From NCBI GenBank assembly GCA_003158745.1, contig PMLC01000060.1:1-49563 (forward strand): a stretch of 49,563 bases of DNA, given 5' to 3'. Below are positions 24,775-33,359 of the stretch, piece by piece. The DNA is from Acidobacteriota bacterium. Its GTDB lineage: Bacteria > Acidobacteriota > Thermoanaerobaculia > Thermoanaerobaculales > Thermoanaerobaculaceae. Within the stretch, counting starts at the first letter, position 1. The number at the start of each line of letters is the position of its first letter. The position numbers and the translations under genes are program-made. Below the pieces are notes generated by a model that was not told the origin of the DNA, did no database searches, and was given only the letters and a program-made list of their open reading frames with translations.

Positions 24775-26529
24775 ATGAGAATAGAGTGCGTGTTCGGGAG
24801 GCTGGTCGCCGTTGCCCTCCTGGTCGCCTCGCCCGCGTCCGCCCAGCAGGCCTCGCCGGCGCCGAGGCTGGTGACCGAGGCCGTGCGGGTCAACGTCGTC
24901 AACGTCGAGACGTTCGTCTCCGATCGGCAGGGACGGCCGGTGACAGACCTGACGGCCGCCGACTTCGAGATCGAGGAGGACGGCAAGCCGGTCGCGCTGA
25001 CCAACTTCTTCGCCGGCCGGAAGCCCGAGTCGGCGCAGGCCGGAGTCGTCCCGGCGACCGAGCCGCCGGCGGCACAACCTGGCCGGATGGAAGGACCGCA
25101 GGTTGACCAGGAGCAACGCCTCAACCTCGTCGTCTTCGTCGACAACGGTAACATCTCCCGGGTCGGGCGGGCGGCCGTGTTCGAACAGCTCCGCAGGCTC
25201 CTCAAGGAGGGGACGCGACCCGGCGACCGGATCGGTCTCGTCAGCTTCGACCGGAGGCTCAAGGAGAGTCAGGCGTTCACCGAGCAGCCGGCGGTGGCGC
25301 TCGCCACCCTCGATCGGATGGCGAAAGAGAGTTCCGAAGGCACCCTGATCGCCTCTGAGAAGAGCTACCTCGAGCGATCGATGGCAACCGCAGAAGGGAG
25401 CGCCAACGTCGCATCCGGGCGGGGCAGCCACGGCCAGGACGCGACCGCCGCGATGGCGCGCTACCTGCTCGAGGACATCGACTCGTTCAACGAGAGGAAC
25501 TTCCAGCTCTACCGGTCGATCATGGACGGCCTGATCCGTTTCGTGGACTCGCTCGCCGGACTCCCCGGCCGTAAGGTGCTGCTCTATGTCAGCGAAGGCC
25601 TGCCGATGCGGGTCGGGCAGGATTTGTACGACGAGTGGCAGGCGAGGTTCCCGACGATTGCGGTGCAGATGAACTTCAACCCGTTTTTGCAGACCGCCCG
25701 CTTCAACATCACGAGCTACTTCCGCGACGTCATCCACCACGCGAACGCGGGCCGCGTGACGATCTACAGCATCGACGCCAAGACCGACCGGGGCTTGGAG
25801 GGGATGTCGAGCGAGACCCCGGGTATGAGCGCGGTGCCGGCGTTGGGGGCGGAGGATACGATGAACCGCGAGGTGTCGATGATCGCCTTCGCCAGCGCCA
25901 CCGGCGGCAAATTTCTCCCGAACACGCCCGGGCTGGGCGAGACGTTGATCCGGATGGCCGACGATTTCACCTCGTATTACTCGCTCGGCTACAGCCCCGC
26001 GCATCTCGGCGACGGCAAGTACCACCGCTTGGTGGTCAAGGTGAAGCGCGCAGGGGTGAAGGTCCGGCACCGCGAGGGGTACCTCGACAAGCCGGAAACG
26101 GAGCGGCTCGCCGACCGCACCGGCGCCGCGCTTCTGGTCGCCGGTGACAAGAACGCGCTCGAGGCGCGGGTGAGCTTCGGCGAAGGCCGCAAGGAGGAAG
26201 GCAGGGTCTATCGCGTGCCGCTCACGGTGACCGTCCCCGGCGCCCATCTCGCGTTGCTGGACCAGGGCGCCGCGAGGGCGGGGCGCGTGACCATCTGCAT
26301 GGCCGCTAAAGATGAGGAGGGACGGCGGGCGGAACCCCAGTGCAAGAGCTTCGACATCGCGGTACCGGCCGAGAGGTTCGCGGCGTGGAGCGGACAAGCC
26401 GCCACGTTCAGCTTCGAGGTGCAACTGCGCAAGGGGCGATGCCGGCTCGCGGTTACCGCGCGCGACGAAGTTGCTCAAGAGGAGACCATCGTCGTCCGCG
26501 ATGTCGCCGTGCCGGGCGGATCAAACTGA
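24775..26529 (+). CDS. secreted VWFA-related protein A (degenerate metal site)
   Basis: A 584-residue protein with a signal peptide (FGRLVAVALLVASPASAQQ). The VWFA-related domain typical of Acidobacteriota follows: VNVVNVETFVSDRQGRPV, LTAADFEIEEDGKPVALTNF, LVVFVDNGNISRVGR, LAGLPGRKVLLYVSEGLP and FTSYYSLGYSPAHLGDGKYH. A beta-rich C-terminal part follows. Where a classical VWA domain has Asp-x-Ser-x-Ser, this one has D123-N-G-N-I-S, so metal binding would be altered. The open frame reaches back to 23113, but ATG 24775 has an agagga site and begins the signal peptide. Its role outside the cell is unknown. Confidence 0.88.
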   Translation: MRIECVFGRLVAVALLVASPASAQQASPAPRLVTEAVRVNVVNVETFVSDRQGRPVTDLTAADFEIEEDGKPVALTNFFAGRKPESAQAGVVPATEPPAAQPGRMEGPQVDQEQRLNLVVFVDNGNISRVGRAAVFEQLRRLLKEGTRPGDRIGLVSFDRRLKESQAFTEQPAVALATLDRMAKESSEGTLIASEKSYLERSMATAEGSANVASGRGSHGQDATAAMARYLLEDIDSFNERNFQLYRSIMDGLIRFVDSLAGLPGRKVLLYVSEGLPMRVGQDLYDEWQARFPTIAVQMNFNPFLQTARFNITSYFRDVIHHANAGRVTIYSIDAKTDRGLEGMSSETPGMSAVPALGAEDTMNREVSMIAFASATGGKFLPNTPGLGETLIRMADDFTSYYSLGYSPAHLGDGKYHRLVVKVKRAGVKVRHREGYLDKPETERLADRTGAALLVAGDKNALEARVSFGEGRKEEGRVYRVPLTVTVPGAHLALLDQGAARAGRVTICMAAKDEEGRRAEPQCKSFDIAVPAERFAAWSGQAATFSFEVQLRKGRCRLAVTARDEVAQEETIVVRDVAVPGGSN

Positions 26530-26560
26530 CGGCTTTCGCCAGCTCTCTCGCAGCAGCGCG

Positions 26561-26566
26561 TATACT
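26561..26566 (+). promoter_or_regulatory. -10 box just before the helicase GTG start
   Basis: TATACT ends 6 bases before GTG 26573. Initiation at the usual distance would fall on or next to the start codon, giving a leaderless mRNA. No clear -35 is seen. Confidence 0.4.
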
Positions 26567-26572
26567 GACGGC

Positions 26573-27898
26573 GTGAGTACAACGGGTACCCTCTTCTCGC
26601 ACCGCACGTTCTCCGAGTTCGCCCTTCCCCAGCCGGTTCAGCAAGGTCTCGACGACGCAGGGTTCACGCAGTGCACACTCGTCCAGGCCGAGGTGCTGCC
26701 ACTTACGCTGGCCGGCCGCGACGTGGCGGCACAGGCCCAGACCGGCACCGGCAAGACCGCCGCGTACCTGGTCACGATCTTCACGAAACTGCTGGCCAAG
26801 ACCGCCCCTGAGCCGCGCGTGCCGAGGTCGCTGATCGTGGCGCCGACCCGGGAGCTGGTCGTACAAGTCGCGGCGGATTCCGAGAAACTGGGCGTGCACA
26901 CCGGTCTCGTCACCGAGGCGGTCTTCGGCGGGATGGAGTACCGGGAGCAACGGAACGAGCTCCGGCGCGGCGTGGACATCCTCGTCGGGACCCCCGGCCG
27001 CCTGCTCGATTACCTCCGGCAGGGGGTAACCACGCTGCGTCACGTCGAGGTGTTCGTGGTGGACGAAGCGGATCGCATGTTCGACATGGGGTTCGTGGAC
27101 GACCTGCGCGAGATCACCAGGCGCCTGCCGCCGCCCAGCAGACGCCAGACGATGTTCTACACCGCGACGCTCTCTCCCCGGGTGCTGGCGCTCGGCTACA
27201 ACGAGATGCGCGACCCCGCCGAGATCGTCGTCAACCCGGAGGAGATCACCCCGGACAGGCTGCAGCAGGTGCTCTACCACGTCGGCGCGCGCGAGAAGTT
27301 CTCGCTGCTGCTCGGCCTGCTCGCGCGCGAAGGGTGCGACCGCACGATGCTCTTCGTCAACACGCGCGAGGAGGCGCGCCGGCTGGTGGAAAGGCTGGAA
27401 CGCCACGGGTACCACGCGCGCGGGCTCACCGGCTCGGTGATCCAGACACGCCGGCTGAAGGTGCTCAACGACTTCAAGGAAGGGAAGCTCCCGATCCTGG
27501 TGGCCACCGACGTGGCATCGCGCGGGCTCCACATCGAGGGCGTCTCGCACGTGATCAACTACGACCTGCCGCAGGACCCCGAGGATTACATCCACCGGGT
27601 CGGCAGGACCGCGCGTGTGGGGGCCGAGGGCAAGGCGATCTCCCTGGCATGCGAGAACTTCGTCTACTCGCTGCCGTCGATCGAGAAGCTGCTGGGCGCG
27701 GCGATCCCGGTGGGTTTCGCGGACGACTCGGTGTTCGTTCGGGTCCAGCCGCGCCCGCGGCCGACCCCCCACCCGCCGGCGGCCGGGCCGGTAGCAGCCA
27801 CGGACGCAGCGGCGCCAGGAAAGAAGCGCCGCCGTCGCCGCGGCGCCCGCCGCGGTTCGAGCACGCCGACGGCCGGGGGATCCCCCCAGACCTCCTAG
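26573..27898 (+). CDS. DEAD-box RNA helicase (RhlB/RhlE-like)
   Basis: A 441-residue ATP-dependent RNA helicase. Motifs in order: a Q-motif region FALPQPVQQGLDDAGF, AQTGTGKT (Walker A), PTRELV, GTPGRLLD, VVDEADRMFDMG (DEAD), YTATLS at motif III (TAT rather than SAT), TMLFVNTREEA, ATDVASRGLHIEGVSH and HRVGRTAR. The C-terminal tail is Pro/Ala-rich and ends in a very basic KKRRRRRGARRGSS, typical of RNA-binding tails. Start GTG 26573 has no Shine-Dalgarno but follows a -10-like box closely. The longer frame upstream overlaps the VWFA gene and is rejected. It acts on RNA structure, for example in ribosome assembly or decay. Confidence 0.93.
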   Translation: MSTTGTLFSHRTFSEFALPQPVQQGLDDAGFTQCTLVQAEVLPLTLAGRDVAAQAQTGTGKTAAYLVTIFTKLLAKTAPEPRVPRSLIVAPTRELVVQVAADSEKLGVHTGLVTEAVFGGMEYREQRNELRRGVDILVGTPGRLLDYLRQGVTTLRHVEVFVVDEADRMFDMGFVDDLREITRRLPPPSRRQTMFYTATLSPRVLALGYNEMRDPAEIVVNPEEITPDRLQQVLYHVGAREKFSLLLGLLAREGCDRTMLFVNTREEARRLVERLERHGYHARGLTGSVIQTRRLKVLNDFKEGKLPILVATDVASRGLHIEGVSHVINYDLPQDPEDYIHRVGRTARVGAEGKAISLACENFVYSLPSIEKLLGAAIPVGFADDSVFVRVQPRPRPTPHPPAAGPVAATDAAAPGKKRRRRRGARRGSSTPTAGGSPQTS

Positions 27899-28095
27899 GT
27901 TCGGCCTGGACCCGCGAGAGCTCGGGCCGGGAGCGTGACGATCGCCTTGAAGAGGCCGAGCACTCCTTCGACGGCGATGCCGAGGAGGCGGAACGGCAGG
28001 AGCAGCAACCAGACCAGCGGATAGAGGAGGAGCGCCAGCAGCGCCAGCGGCCAGCACAGCACCAGCAGGATCATCCAGAGGAGAAGCCTGACCAT
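27895..28095 (-). CDS. small membrane protein
   Basis: A 66-residue protein with two closely spaced hydrophobic segments (RLLLWMILLVLCWPLALLA and YPLVWLLLLPFRLLGIAV). ATG 28095 follows ggggaggtggacg, a good ribosome binding site; the open frame further upstream to 28167 is not supported. Its stop overlaps the end of the helicase gene by 4 bases on the opposite strand. No family is recognised. Confidence 0.65.
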   Translation of the reverse strand: MVRLLLWMILLVLCWPLALLALLLYPLVWLLLLPFRLLGIAVEGVLGLFKAIVTLPARALAGPGRT

Positions 28096-28651
28096 CGTCC
28101 ACCTCCCCGGTTCGCCCCTCTTCCCGATACGACCTACGCATGCCGAGGGTTTCGTCCACGCTTCCAATTGGCACGATCACTTTGGGGTATACGCAGGAGG
28201 CGGATTTCCAGCGCCAGGACACGACCGTCCGCCCCGCGAAGGAAGAGGCGCCACAATGCACGAGAGGAGCGTCGATTTCTTGAGGAACGGCGCGCTGCCG
28301 CCCTGAAGCGCCTCTCTCCCGGCCGCTGCGCCGCGGTCGCCGGACGTGCGCTCAACGCGGCTGAGCCGGAGGAGGTTCGCGGACAGGGAATGTGGTCAAC
28401 GACTAGCCTGGATCATTCGTGGGGGTTCGTCGCGAGAACGCGCAGCTGGCTGGCATGGTGGGCGCACGTAGGGGTGAGGAGCCGAGTCGTATCCTCAGGG
28501 ATGCGTCGCAGGCTCCGAATCCCGAGTACGCCCGCCAGGCCGGCGAGATCCGCGTTCGCAGCAGAACCCTCATGAATAGTCCAGGCTAGGGCCTGCCTAC
28601 CGCCAGTTTCTTGACCGATCTCGCTGCGCTTCCCAAGAGCCCTTTGCGGAC
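28096..28651. other. gap without a recognisable gene
   Basis: I see nothing convincing here. Several open frames of moderate length exist on both strands, but they are Arg/Pro-rich and lack family sequence. The last part precedes the 3' end of the SagB-like gene on the minus strand. Confidence 0.5.
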
Positions 28652-29404
28652 TTACGGCCGCGAGACGACGAGGACCACGAACGGCTGCTCCTCGGGAGGT
28701 AGGTGGAGGGCTTGGAGCAGCTTTGGTTCGTCCCAACCGCCCAAGACGGCCGTTCCCAGCCCGAGCCCGACCGCTTCGAGCGCGACGTTTTGCGAGGCCG
28801 CGCCGGCCTCAATGGCCACGTGATTACGCGCCACCGTCTCGTTGGGGAAGAACTTCGTGCTGCGCGACTCAATCCCGGTGATCACGATGAGCGCCGGTGC
28901 CCGATCGATTCCCTGGAACCTGGAAATCTGGGCGAGCTCGGGCCGCTTGTCGCCGTCTGCAATGCGTTCGAGCGCGTGCTGAGCACCGTAATAGCGGTAC
29001 AGGCCGGCCGGGAGACCGGCGACGTCACCGGCGACGAGGAGCACTTCCAGAGGGTACGCGCCGCCGGCCGACGGAGCCGCACGACGGCCCCACTTGCCGG
29101 TGACTCCCTGCGCCGCCCAGACCAACTGCCCGGCGTCCTCGATGGTGATCTGTCCCTGCGTGGCGGAGGGCAACGAGCGTCGGCCCCACAACGCCTGCTC
29201 TACAGAAATCGTGCCCTTGGGCTTGGGTGCAGCAAGCTTGACGGTCGGCCCGGTCGGGATCCGGGGGGTCGGTGGCACGTACCCGCTCTGCGAGGGCTGC
29301 ATCGGGGGAGCCTGGACCTTTTGCCCGGATGCAGTAGCGCCAAGTGATGCGACCACGATGAAGGCAGCCGCCGCGGCTCGCCCGGAAGAATCTCTGCAGT
29401 TCAT
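28652..29404 (-). CDS. exported SagB-type nitroreductase-like flavoprotein
   Basis: A 250-residue protein. An N-terminal signal-like sequence (AAAAAFIVVASLGATASGQ) is followed by a Pro-rich linker and a nitroreductase/SagB-ThcOx domain from about 60. Landmarks: EQALWGRRS, APSAGGAYPLEVLLVAG, GLYRYYGAQHALERI, HVAIEAGAASQNVALEAVGLGLG and PFVVLVVSRP. Family members bind FMN; SagB-type enzymes oxidise peptide-derived azolines or act as general oxidoreductases. No peptide precursor or cyclodehydratase partner gene is visible nearby. An extracytoplasmic location is unusual for this flavin enzyme. It is divergent from the lipoprotein gene. Confidence 0.85.
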   Translation of the reverse strand: MNCRDSSGRAAAAAFIVVASLGATASGQKVQAPPMQPSQSGYVPPTPRIPTGPTVKLAAPKPKGTISVEQALWGRRSLPSATQGQITIEDAGQLVWAAQGVTGKWGRRAAPSAGGAYPLEVLLVAGDVAGLPAGLYRYYGAQHALERIADGDKRPELAQISRFQGIDRAPALIVITGIESRSTKFFPNETVARNHVAIEAGAASQNVALEAVGLGLGTAVLGGWDEPKLLQALHLPPEEQPFVVLVVSRP

Positions 29405-29478
29405 TCGCCTGCCCTCCTTCGCCGACGCGAGTCTACCTGAGTGTCCTTGGAAGTGGGCGGCCCCGCCGCCCCGCGAGT

Positions 29479-29507
29479 TTGAAGCGTTCGTCCATCTCTG
29501 GCATACT
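29479..29507 (+). promoter_or_regulatory. promoter of the lipoprotein gene
   Basis: TTGAAG (29479-29484), a 17-base spacer, then CATACT (29502-29507). Predicted initiation near 29514 leaves a short leader containing a gaggagg site before ATG 29541. Confidence 0.6.
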
Positions 29508-29540
29508 TTGAGAAACAGCTTCAGCGAGGAGGATCATCCC

Positions 29541-29897
29541 ATGCGGTCCAGTCGGCTCAGCTTCGTGGCGGTCGTCGCAACGGTTGCGGTCATTGCGCTT
29601 GTTGCCGGTTCCTGTGCTTCGATGACCAAGAAGGAAGAGTGGACGGGGCGGAAGATCGACGAGGCGATTGCGAAGCTCGGCACGCCCTCGACTGTGACGC
29701 CGGGCGAGAACGGCCAGAAGACGTATGTGTGGATGCTGCACCGATCCATGCCGGTCCAGAATGTATCCTACGATTCGCAGGGCAACCCGGTGTATCACAC
29801 CGTGTACCGGGACAGCGTTCACACCTGGACGTTCGGCGTCGACGCATCCGGGACCATCACCACCTGGGACCACAACGATACTCAGCCATCAATGTGA
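29541..29897 (+). CDS. small lipoprotein, BamE/SmpA-like repeat
   Basis: A 118-residue protein with a hydrophobic signal ending in LVAGSC, a relaxed lipobox with Cys as the probable lipid anchor. The mature part begins with KIDEAIAKLGTPSTVTPGENG followed by YVWM, a helix-helix-strand pattern like the SmpA/OmlA/BamE fold or similar small periplasmic repeats. It ends in an acidic and His-containing tail. A gaggagg site precedes ATG 29541. The open frame extends upstream to 29094 but that part is noncoding. Outer- or inner-membrane location cannot be told. Confidence 0.8.
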   Translation: MRSSRLSFVAVVATVAVIALVAGSCASMTKKEEWTGRKIDEAIAKLGTPSTVTPGENGQKTYVWMLHRSMPVQNVSYDSQGNPVYHTVYRDSVHTWTFGVDASGTITTWDHNDTQPSM

Positions 29898-29921
29898 GGC
29901 CGCGCTCCGTCTGGGTGCCCT

Positions 29922-29930
29922 TGCTAGAAT
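29922..29930 (+). promoter_or_regulatory. extended -10 promoter of aspS
   Basis: TGCTAGAAT, an extended -10 (TG-N-TAGAAT), lies 35 bases before ATG 29966. No -35 box is evident, as is usual for extended -10 promoters. Confidence 0.5.
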
Positions 29931-29965
29931 CGCGTGCGACGGTGCCGGAGCGCGAGAGGAGCGGC

Positions 29966-31750
29966 ATGGGCGATCGGTTGATGGGAGCGTGGGAACGGCC
30001 TTTCTGCGGCGGTTTGCGGGCCGCCGACGTCGGCCGGCGGGTGGAGCTCGTGGGATGGGTCCGCCGTCGCCGCAACCTTGGCGGGATCGTGTTCGTCGAT
30101 CTGCGTGACCGTGAGGGATGGGCGCAGGTGCTGCTCCGAGACGCACTGCGAGAGGCGGGCGAGAAGCTCTCCCAGGAAGACGTGATCCGGGTAATCGGCA
30201 CGGTTGCGGCGCGGTCCGCCGACACCGTCAACTCTGACATGCCGACCGGCGAGATCGAAGTCATCGCCGAGGAAGTTGAACTGCTCACCGCCGCCGAGAC
30301 GCCACCCTTCGTGGTCGAGGACCGCGTCAACGCCTCGGAGGAACTGCGCCTCCGCTACCGCTACCTCGATCTGCGCCGCCCCGAGATGATGGCGACGCTC
30401 GTACTGCGCGACCAAATCACGTTTGCCATCCGGGAATACTTCCACGGGATGGGGTTTATCGAGGTCGAGACCCCCATCCTGACCCGCTCGACGCCGGAGG
30501 GGGCGCGCGACTTCCTCGTGCCTGCGCGCCTGGCGCCCGGATCGTTCTACGCGCTGCCGCAGTCGCCGCAGTTGTTCAAGCAGCTGCTGCAGGTCGCCGG
30601 TCTCGGGCGCTACGTGCAGATCGCGCGCTGCTTCCGCGACGAAGCCTTGCGCGCCGAGCGTCAGCTCGAGTTCACGCAGGTGGACATCGAGGCATCGTTC
30701 GTCGAGGAGGAGGACATCTACGCGCTGATCGAGGGGCTCTTCGCCAAGGTCTTCCCGATCGTCGGGATCACGCCGCCAGCCGCCTTTCCCCGGCTCTCCT
30801 GGGCCGATGCCATGGAGCGCTTCGGCAGCGACAAGCCGGACATGCGCTTCGGGATGGAGCTCGTTGAGCTGGGCGAAGTCGCCAGGGGGTGCGCCTTCGA
30901 GGTACTGCGGGCGGCGGCTGCAACGGGCCGTGTCAAGGGGCTCGTCGTTCCTGGCGGCACGGCGTTCTCCCGGAAGCAGCTCGACGAGCTCTCCGAGTTC
31001 GCGAAGCCGTTTGGCGTCCCCGGCGTGCTGTGGTTTCGGAAGACGGCCGACGGGTACGGTTCGCCGGCGAAGAAAGCGCTCGGCGACGAGGGTATCGCCG
31101 CGTTCCTTGCCGCTGCCGGAGCCGGGGACGGCGACCTGCTCGTCGTCGTCGGAGGCGTGCCCAAGGTCGTTTTCGCGGCCCTGGGGGCGCTGCGGGTCGA
31201 GCTCGGCGGGCGCCTCGGCCTTGTAAGGCAGGGCAGCCACGCGTTCCTCTGGGTGACCGATTTTCCGCTCTTCGAGTGGGACGACGAGACGCACCGATAC
31301 TACTCGGTCAACCACCCATTCACGGCTCCCAAGGCTCAAGACGTGGCGAACCTGGAGAGCGATCCCGGCGCGGTGCGGGCGCGCGCCTACGACGTCGTGA
31401 TGGACGGCGTGGAGCTGGGCGGCGGTTCGATCCGGATTCACGATTCCGTCCTCCAACAACGCGCGTTCGCGGTACTCGGGATCGATGAAGCGCAGGCCAA
31501 GCACAGGTTCGGTTTCCTCCTTGATGCGTTCCGCTATGGTGCGCCGCCGCACGGCGGACTCGCCCTCGGTCTTGATCGTCTCGTGATGCTGATGGCGGGT
31601 CGCGACTCGATCAGGGACGTGATCGCGTTCCCCAAGACCACTTCGGGCAACTGCCTCCTCACGGACGCCCCGAACACGGTTGACGATGCGCAACTCGAGG
31701 AGCTGCGCCTGCGAGTCGATGTCTCCCGCTCGGCCCCCAACGGTAGTTGA
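29966..31750 (+). CDS. aspS: aspartate--tRNA ligase
   Basis: A 594-residue class II aminoacyl-tRNA synthetase charging tRNA-Asp, and possibly tRNA-Asn if non-discriminating. The N-terminal OB-fold anticodon domain has VELVGWVRRRRNLGGIVFVD. Then come LRYRYLDLRRPEM, TPEGARDFLVP, ALPQSPQLFKQLLQ and motif 2 FRDEALRAERQLEFTQ. The bacterial GAD insertion domain spans about 290-420. SVNHPFTAPKAQD, ELGGGSIRIHDS and motif 3 ALGLDRLVML close the catalytic domain. The length fits bacterial AspRS. ATG 29966 follows gagagga; the upstream frame overlaps the lipoprotein gene. It is monocistronic or followed by the VWFA operon. Confidence 0.97.
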   Translation: MGDRLMGAWERPFCGGLRAADVGRRVELVGWVRRRRNLGGIVFVDLRDREGWAQVLLRDALREAGEKLSQEDVIRVIGTVAARSADTVNSDMPTGEIEVIAEEVELLTAAETPPFVVEDRVNASEELRLRYRYLDLRRPEMMATLVLRDQITFAIREYFHGMGFIEVETPILTRSTPEGARDFLVPARLAPGSFYALPQSPQLFKQLLQVAGLGRYVQIARCFRDEALRAERQLEFTQVDIEASFVEEEDIYALIEGLFAKVFPIVGITPPAAFPRLSWADAMERFGSDKPDMRFGMELVELGEVARGCAFEVLRAAAATGRVKGLVVPGGTAFSRKQLDELSEFAKPFGVPGVLWFRKTADGYGSPAKKALGDEGIAAFLAAAGAGDGDLLVVVGGVPKVVFAALGALRVELGGRLGLVRQGSHAFLWVTDFPLFEWDDETHRYYSVNHPFTAPKAQDVANLESDPGAVRARAYDVVMDGVELGGGSIRIHDSVLQQRAFAVLGIDEAQAKHRFGFLLDAFRYGAPPHGGLALGLDRLVMLMAGRDSIRDVIAFPKTTSGNCLLTDAPNTVDDAQLEELRLRVDVSRSAPNGS

Positions 31751-31850
31751 AACGGAAGCGCAACTCGCTTGTCGGCGGGGCGTGCGCTAGTCTGCCCGAG
31801 TTGGAACCGGACGGTTCCCAACCGAGCCCGGATGGAGGCGTCGTCTGAAC

Positions 31851-33359
31851 GTGGATTCGCTCCGGAATGCGAGTGCAGCCCTCGCAGTGCTGACGATCGC
31901 AGTCGCGCTGTCCCCGGCTTTCGGTCAGCCTGTGACCGCGGAGCCGGCTCCGGCTCCGCGGGCCGCTGCCCTCGTGGTCCTCGACGTCCTGGTGGTTGAC
32001 GCGACCGGCGCGCCGGTGAAGGGCCTGCGAGCCGGCGACTTCGAGGTCTCTCAGGACGGCGCGCCCGTCCAGGTCGCGAGCGTCGTCGGGCCCGGGCGGT
32101 CCCGCGGCACCCGTTCCGCCTCGGGTGACCCTCGCGGCCAGGAGATCCTCGTGGTAGTTTTGGTTGACACCTTCACGACGACAGAATCGCAGCGCGAGAC
32201 GTTGCTCGCGAAGTCGGACGCGGTGGTGAGCAATCTCGCGTGGGGCGCCGGAGTACGGGTTATGGTCGCGTCGGGCGGAGACACGGTTACGGTCCGGCAG
32301 TCGTTTACTGCTGACTCGCGGTTGGTCGTTGAGGCTCTCAAGGCGATCGAGAGCGGCGGCGAAGTCACCAGCGCGCCCGGGCCGGAGGCCGGCCAGGCTC
32401 ACATGGCCCCGGCGAACCTGACCTCGTTCGTGGATTTGCTCCGCGGCCTGCCGGGACGCAAGGCGCTCGTGTACATCGGGGAGTCCCTGCCGGCCCACCT
32501 CACTGACGCGAGCACGGGCGTGACGGGCGACCCAGTCCGGGTGCTCGCCGATCGGGCGAATGCCGCAGGTGTCACCTTCTACTGCATCAACATGGCCGTG
32601 AGCGGCAGGCCCGAAAACGGGGCCGCGGTGCAGCAACTCAAAACTGTCGCGCAGGGAGAGGCAGTCGAGGGCGGCGCCGGGAAGGAGGAGTCGCTGCAGT
32701 CGCTCGTGCTGGCGACCGGCGGCCTCGCCGTCGAGATGTCCGCTGGTGTCACAAACGCCATCGCAAACGTGGTACGGGATCTCAAGGACGCATATTCGCT
32801 CAGCTTCGCTGCGCCGTCGCAGGGTGACGGCGCCGTGCACCAGGTCAAGGTGAGGGTGAGGCGCGAAGGGACTTCGGTGCGCGCGCGTTCGGCCTACCTG
32901 GACCTCAAGGTTGACGACACGATGGCCGAGCGGACGCTCGCCGCCTTGTCTTTCGGCGTCGCGGACAACCCGCTTGCCATCCAGGTCTCCGCCACCACGG
33001 AGTCGAAAACCGGCGAGGGTGCGCAGCTCGCGACGATCCTGGTATCGGTCCCGCTCGGAAACCTCGCTTTCGCACCGAGGGTCGTATCTCACGACTGCGA
33101 CCTCGGCCTCTGGCTTGCCGCGAGAGACTCGGACGGGCACGTGATCCGAGCGCCCAAGTCGAAGTTTCAGGTCAGCGTGCCGAACGACCGGCTGCTGACG
33201 GCACTCAACCAGACGGCGAGCTACACGTTCAAGGTTCCTCTGAAGCCCGGTGGAGGAACGTTCGCTGTCACGGTGCGCGACGAGATCGCAATGCAAGCCG
33301 CGACCGAGCTGACGGCCCTGGCGCCGGCCACGGAGCCGAGTCCTGGAGTGACACCATGA
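31851..33359 (+). CDS. secreted VWFA-related protein B (degenerate metal site)
   Basis: A 502-residue protein with GTG start and signal peptide (SAALAVLTIAVALSPAFGQ). The VWFA-related domain has LVVLDVLVVDATGAPV, LRAGDFEVSQDGAPVQV, VVVLVDTFTTTESQRE and LRGLPGRKALVYIGESLP. Near 320 lies LKDAYSLSFAAPSQGDG. The metal-site position is D106-T-F-T-T-T, again not DxSxS. A beta-rich C-terminal part resembles that of protein A. Its TGA overlaps the ATG of the TPR gene (ATGA at 33356), so it opens a coupled three-gene operon. Confidence 0.87.
   Translation: MDSLRNASAALAVLTIAVALSPAFGQPVTAEPAPAPRAAALVVLDVLVVDATGAPVKGLRAGDFEVSQDGAPVQVASVVGPGRSRGTRSASGDPRGQEILVVVLVDTFTTTESQRETLLAKSDAVVSNLAWGAGVRVMVASGGDTVTVRQSFTADSRLVVEALKAIESGGEVTSAPGPEAGQAHMAPANLTSFVDLLRGLPGRKALVYIGESLPAHLTDASTGVTGDPVRVLADRANAAGVTFYCINMAVSGRPENGAAVQQLKTVAQGEAVEGGAGKEESLQSLVLATGGLAVEMSAGVTNAIANVVRDLKDAYSLSFAAPSQGDGAVHQVKVRVRREGTSVRARSAYLDLKVDDTMAERTLAALSFGVADNPLAIQVSATTESKTGEGAQLATILVSVPLGNLAFAPRVVSHDCDLGLWLAARDSDGHVIRAPKSKFQVSVPNDRLLTALNQTASYTFKVPLKPGGGTFAVTVRDEIAMQAATELTALAPATEPSPGVTP

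Noticed and set aside
24661-26478. 605-codon minus-strand frame
   Set aside because: Shadow of VWFA protein A; His/Arg/Asp-rich composition typical of antisense frames.
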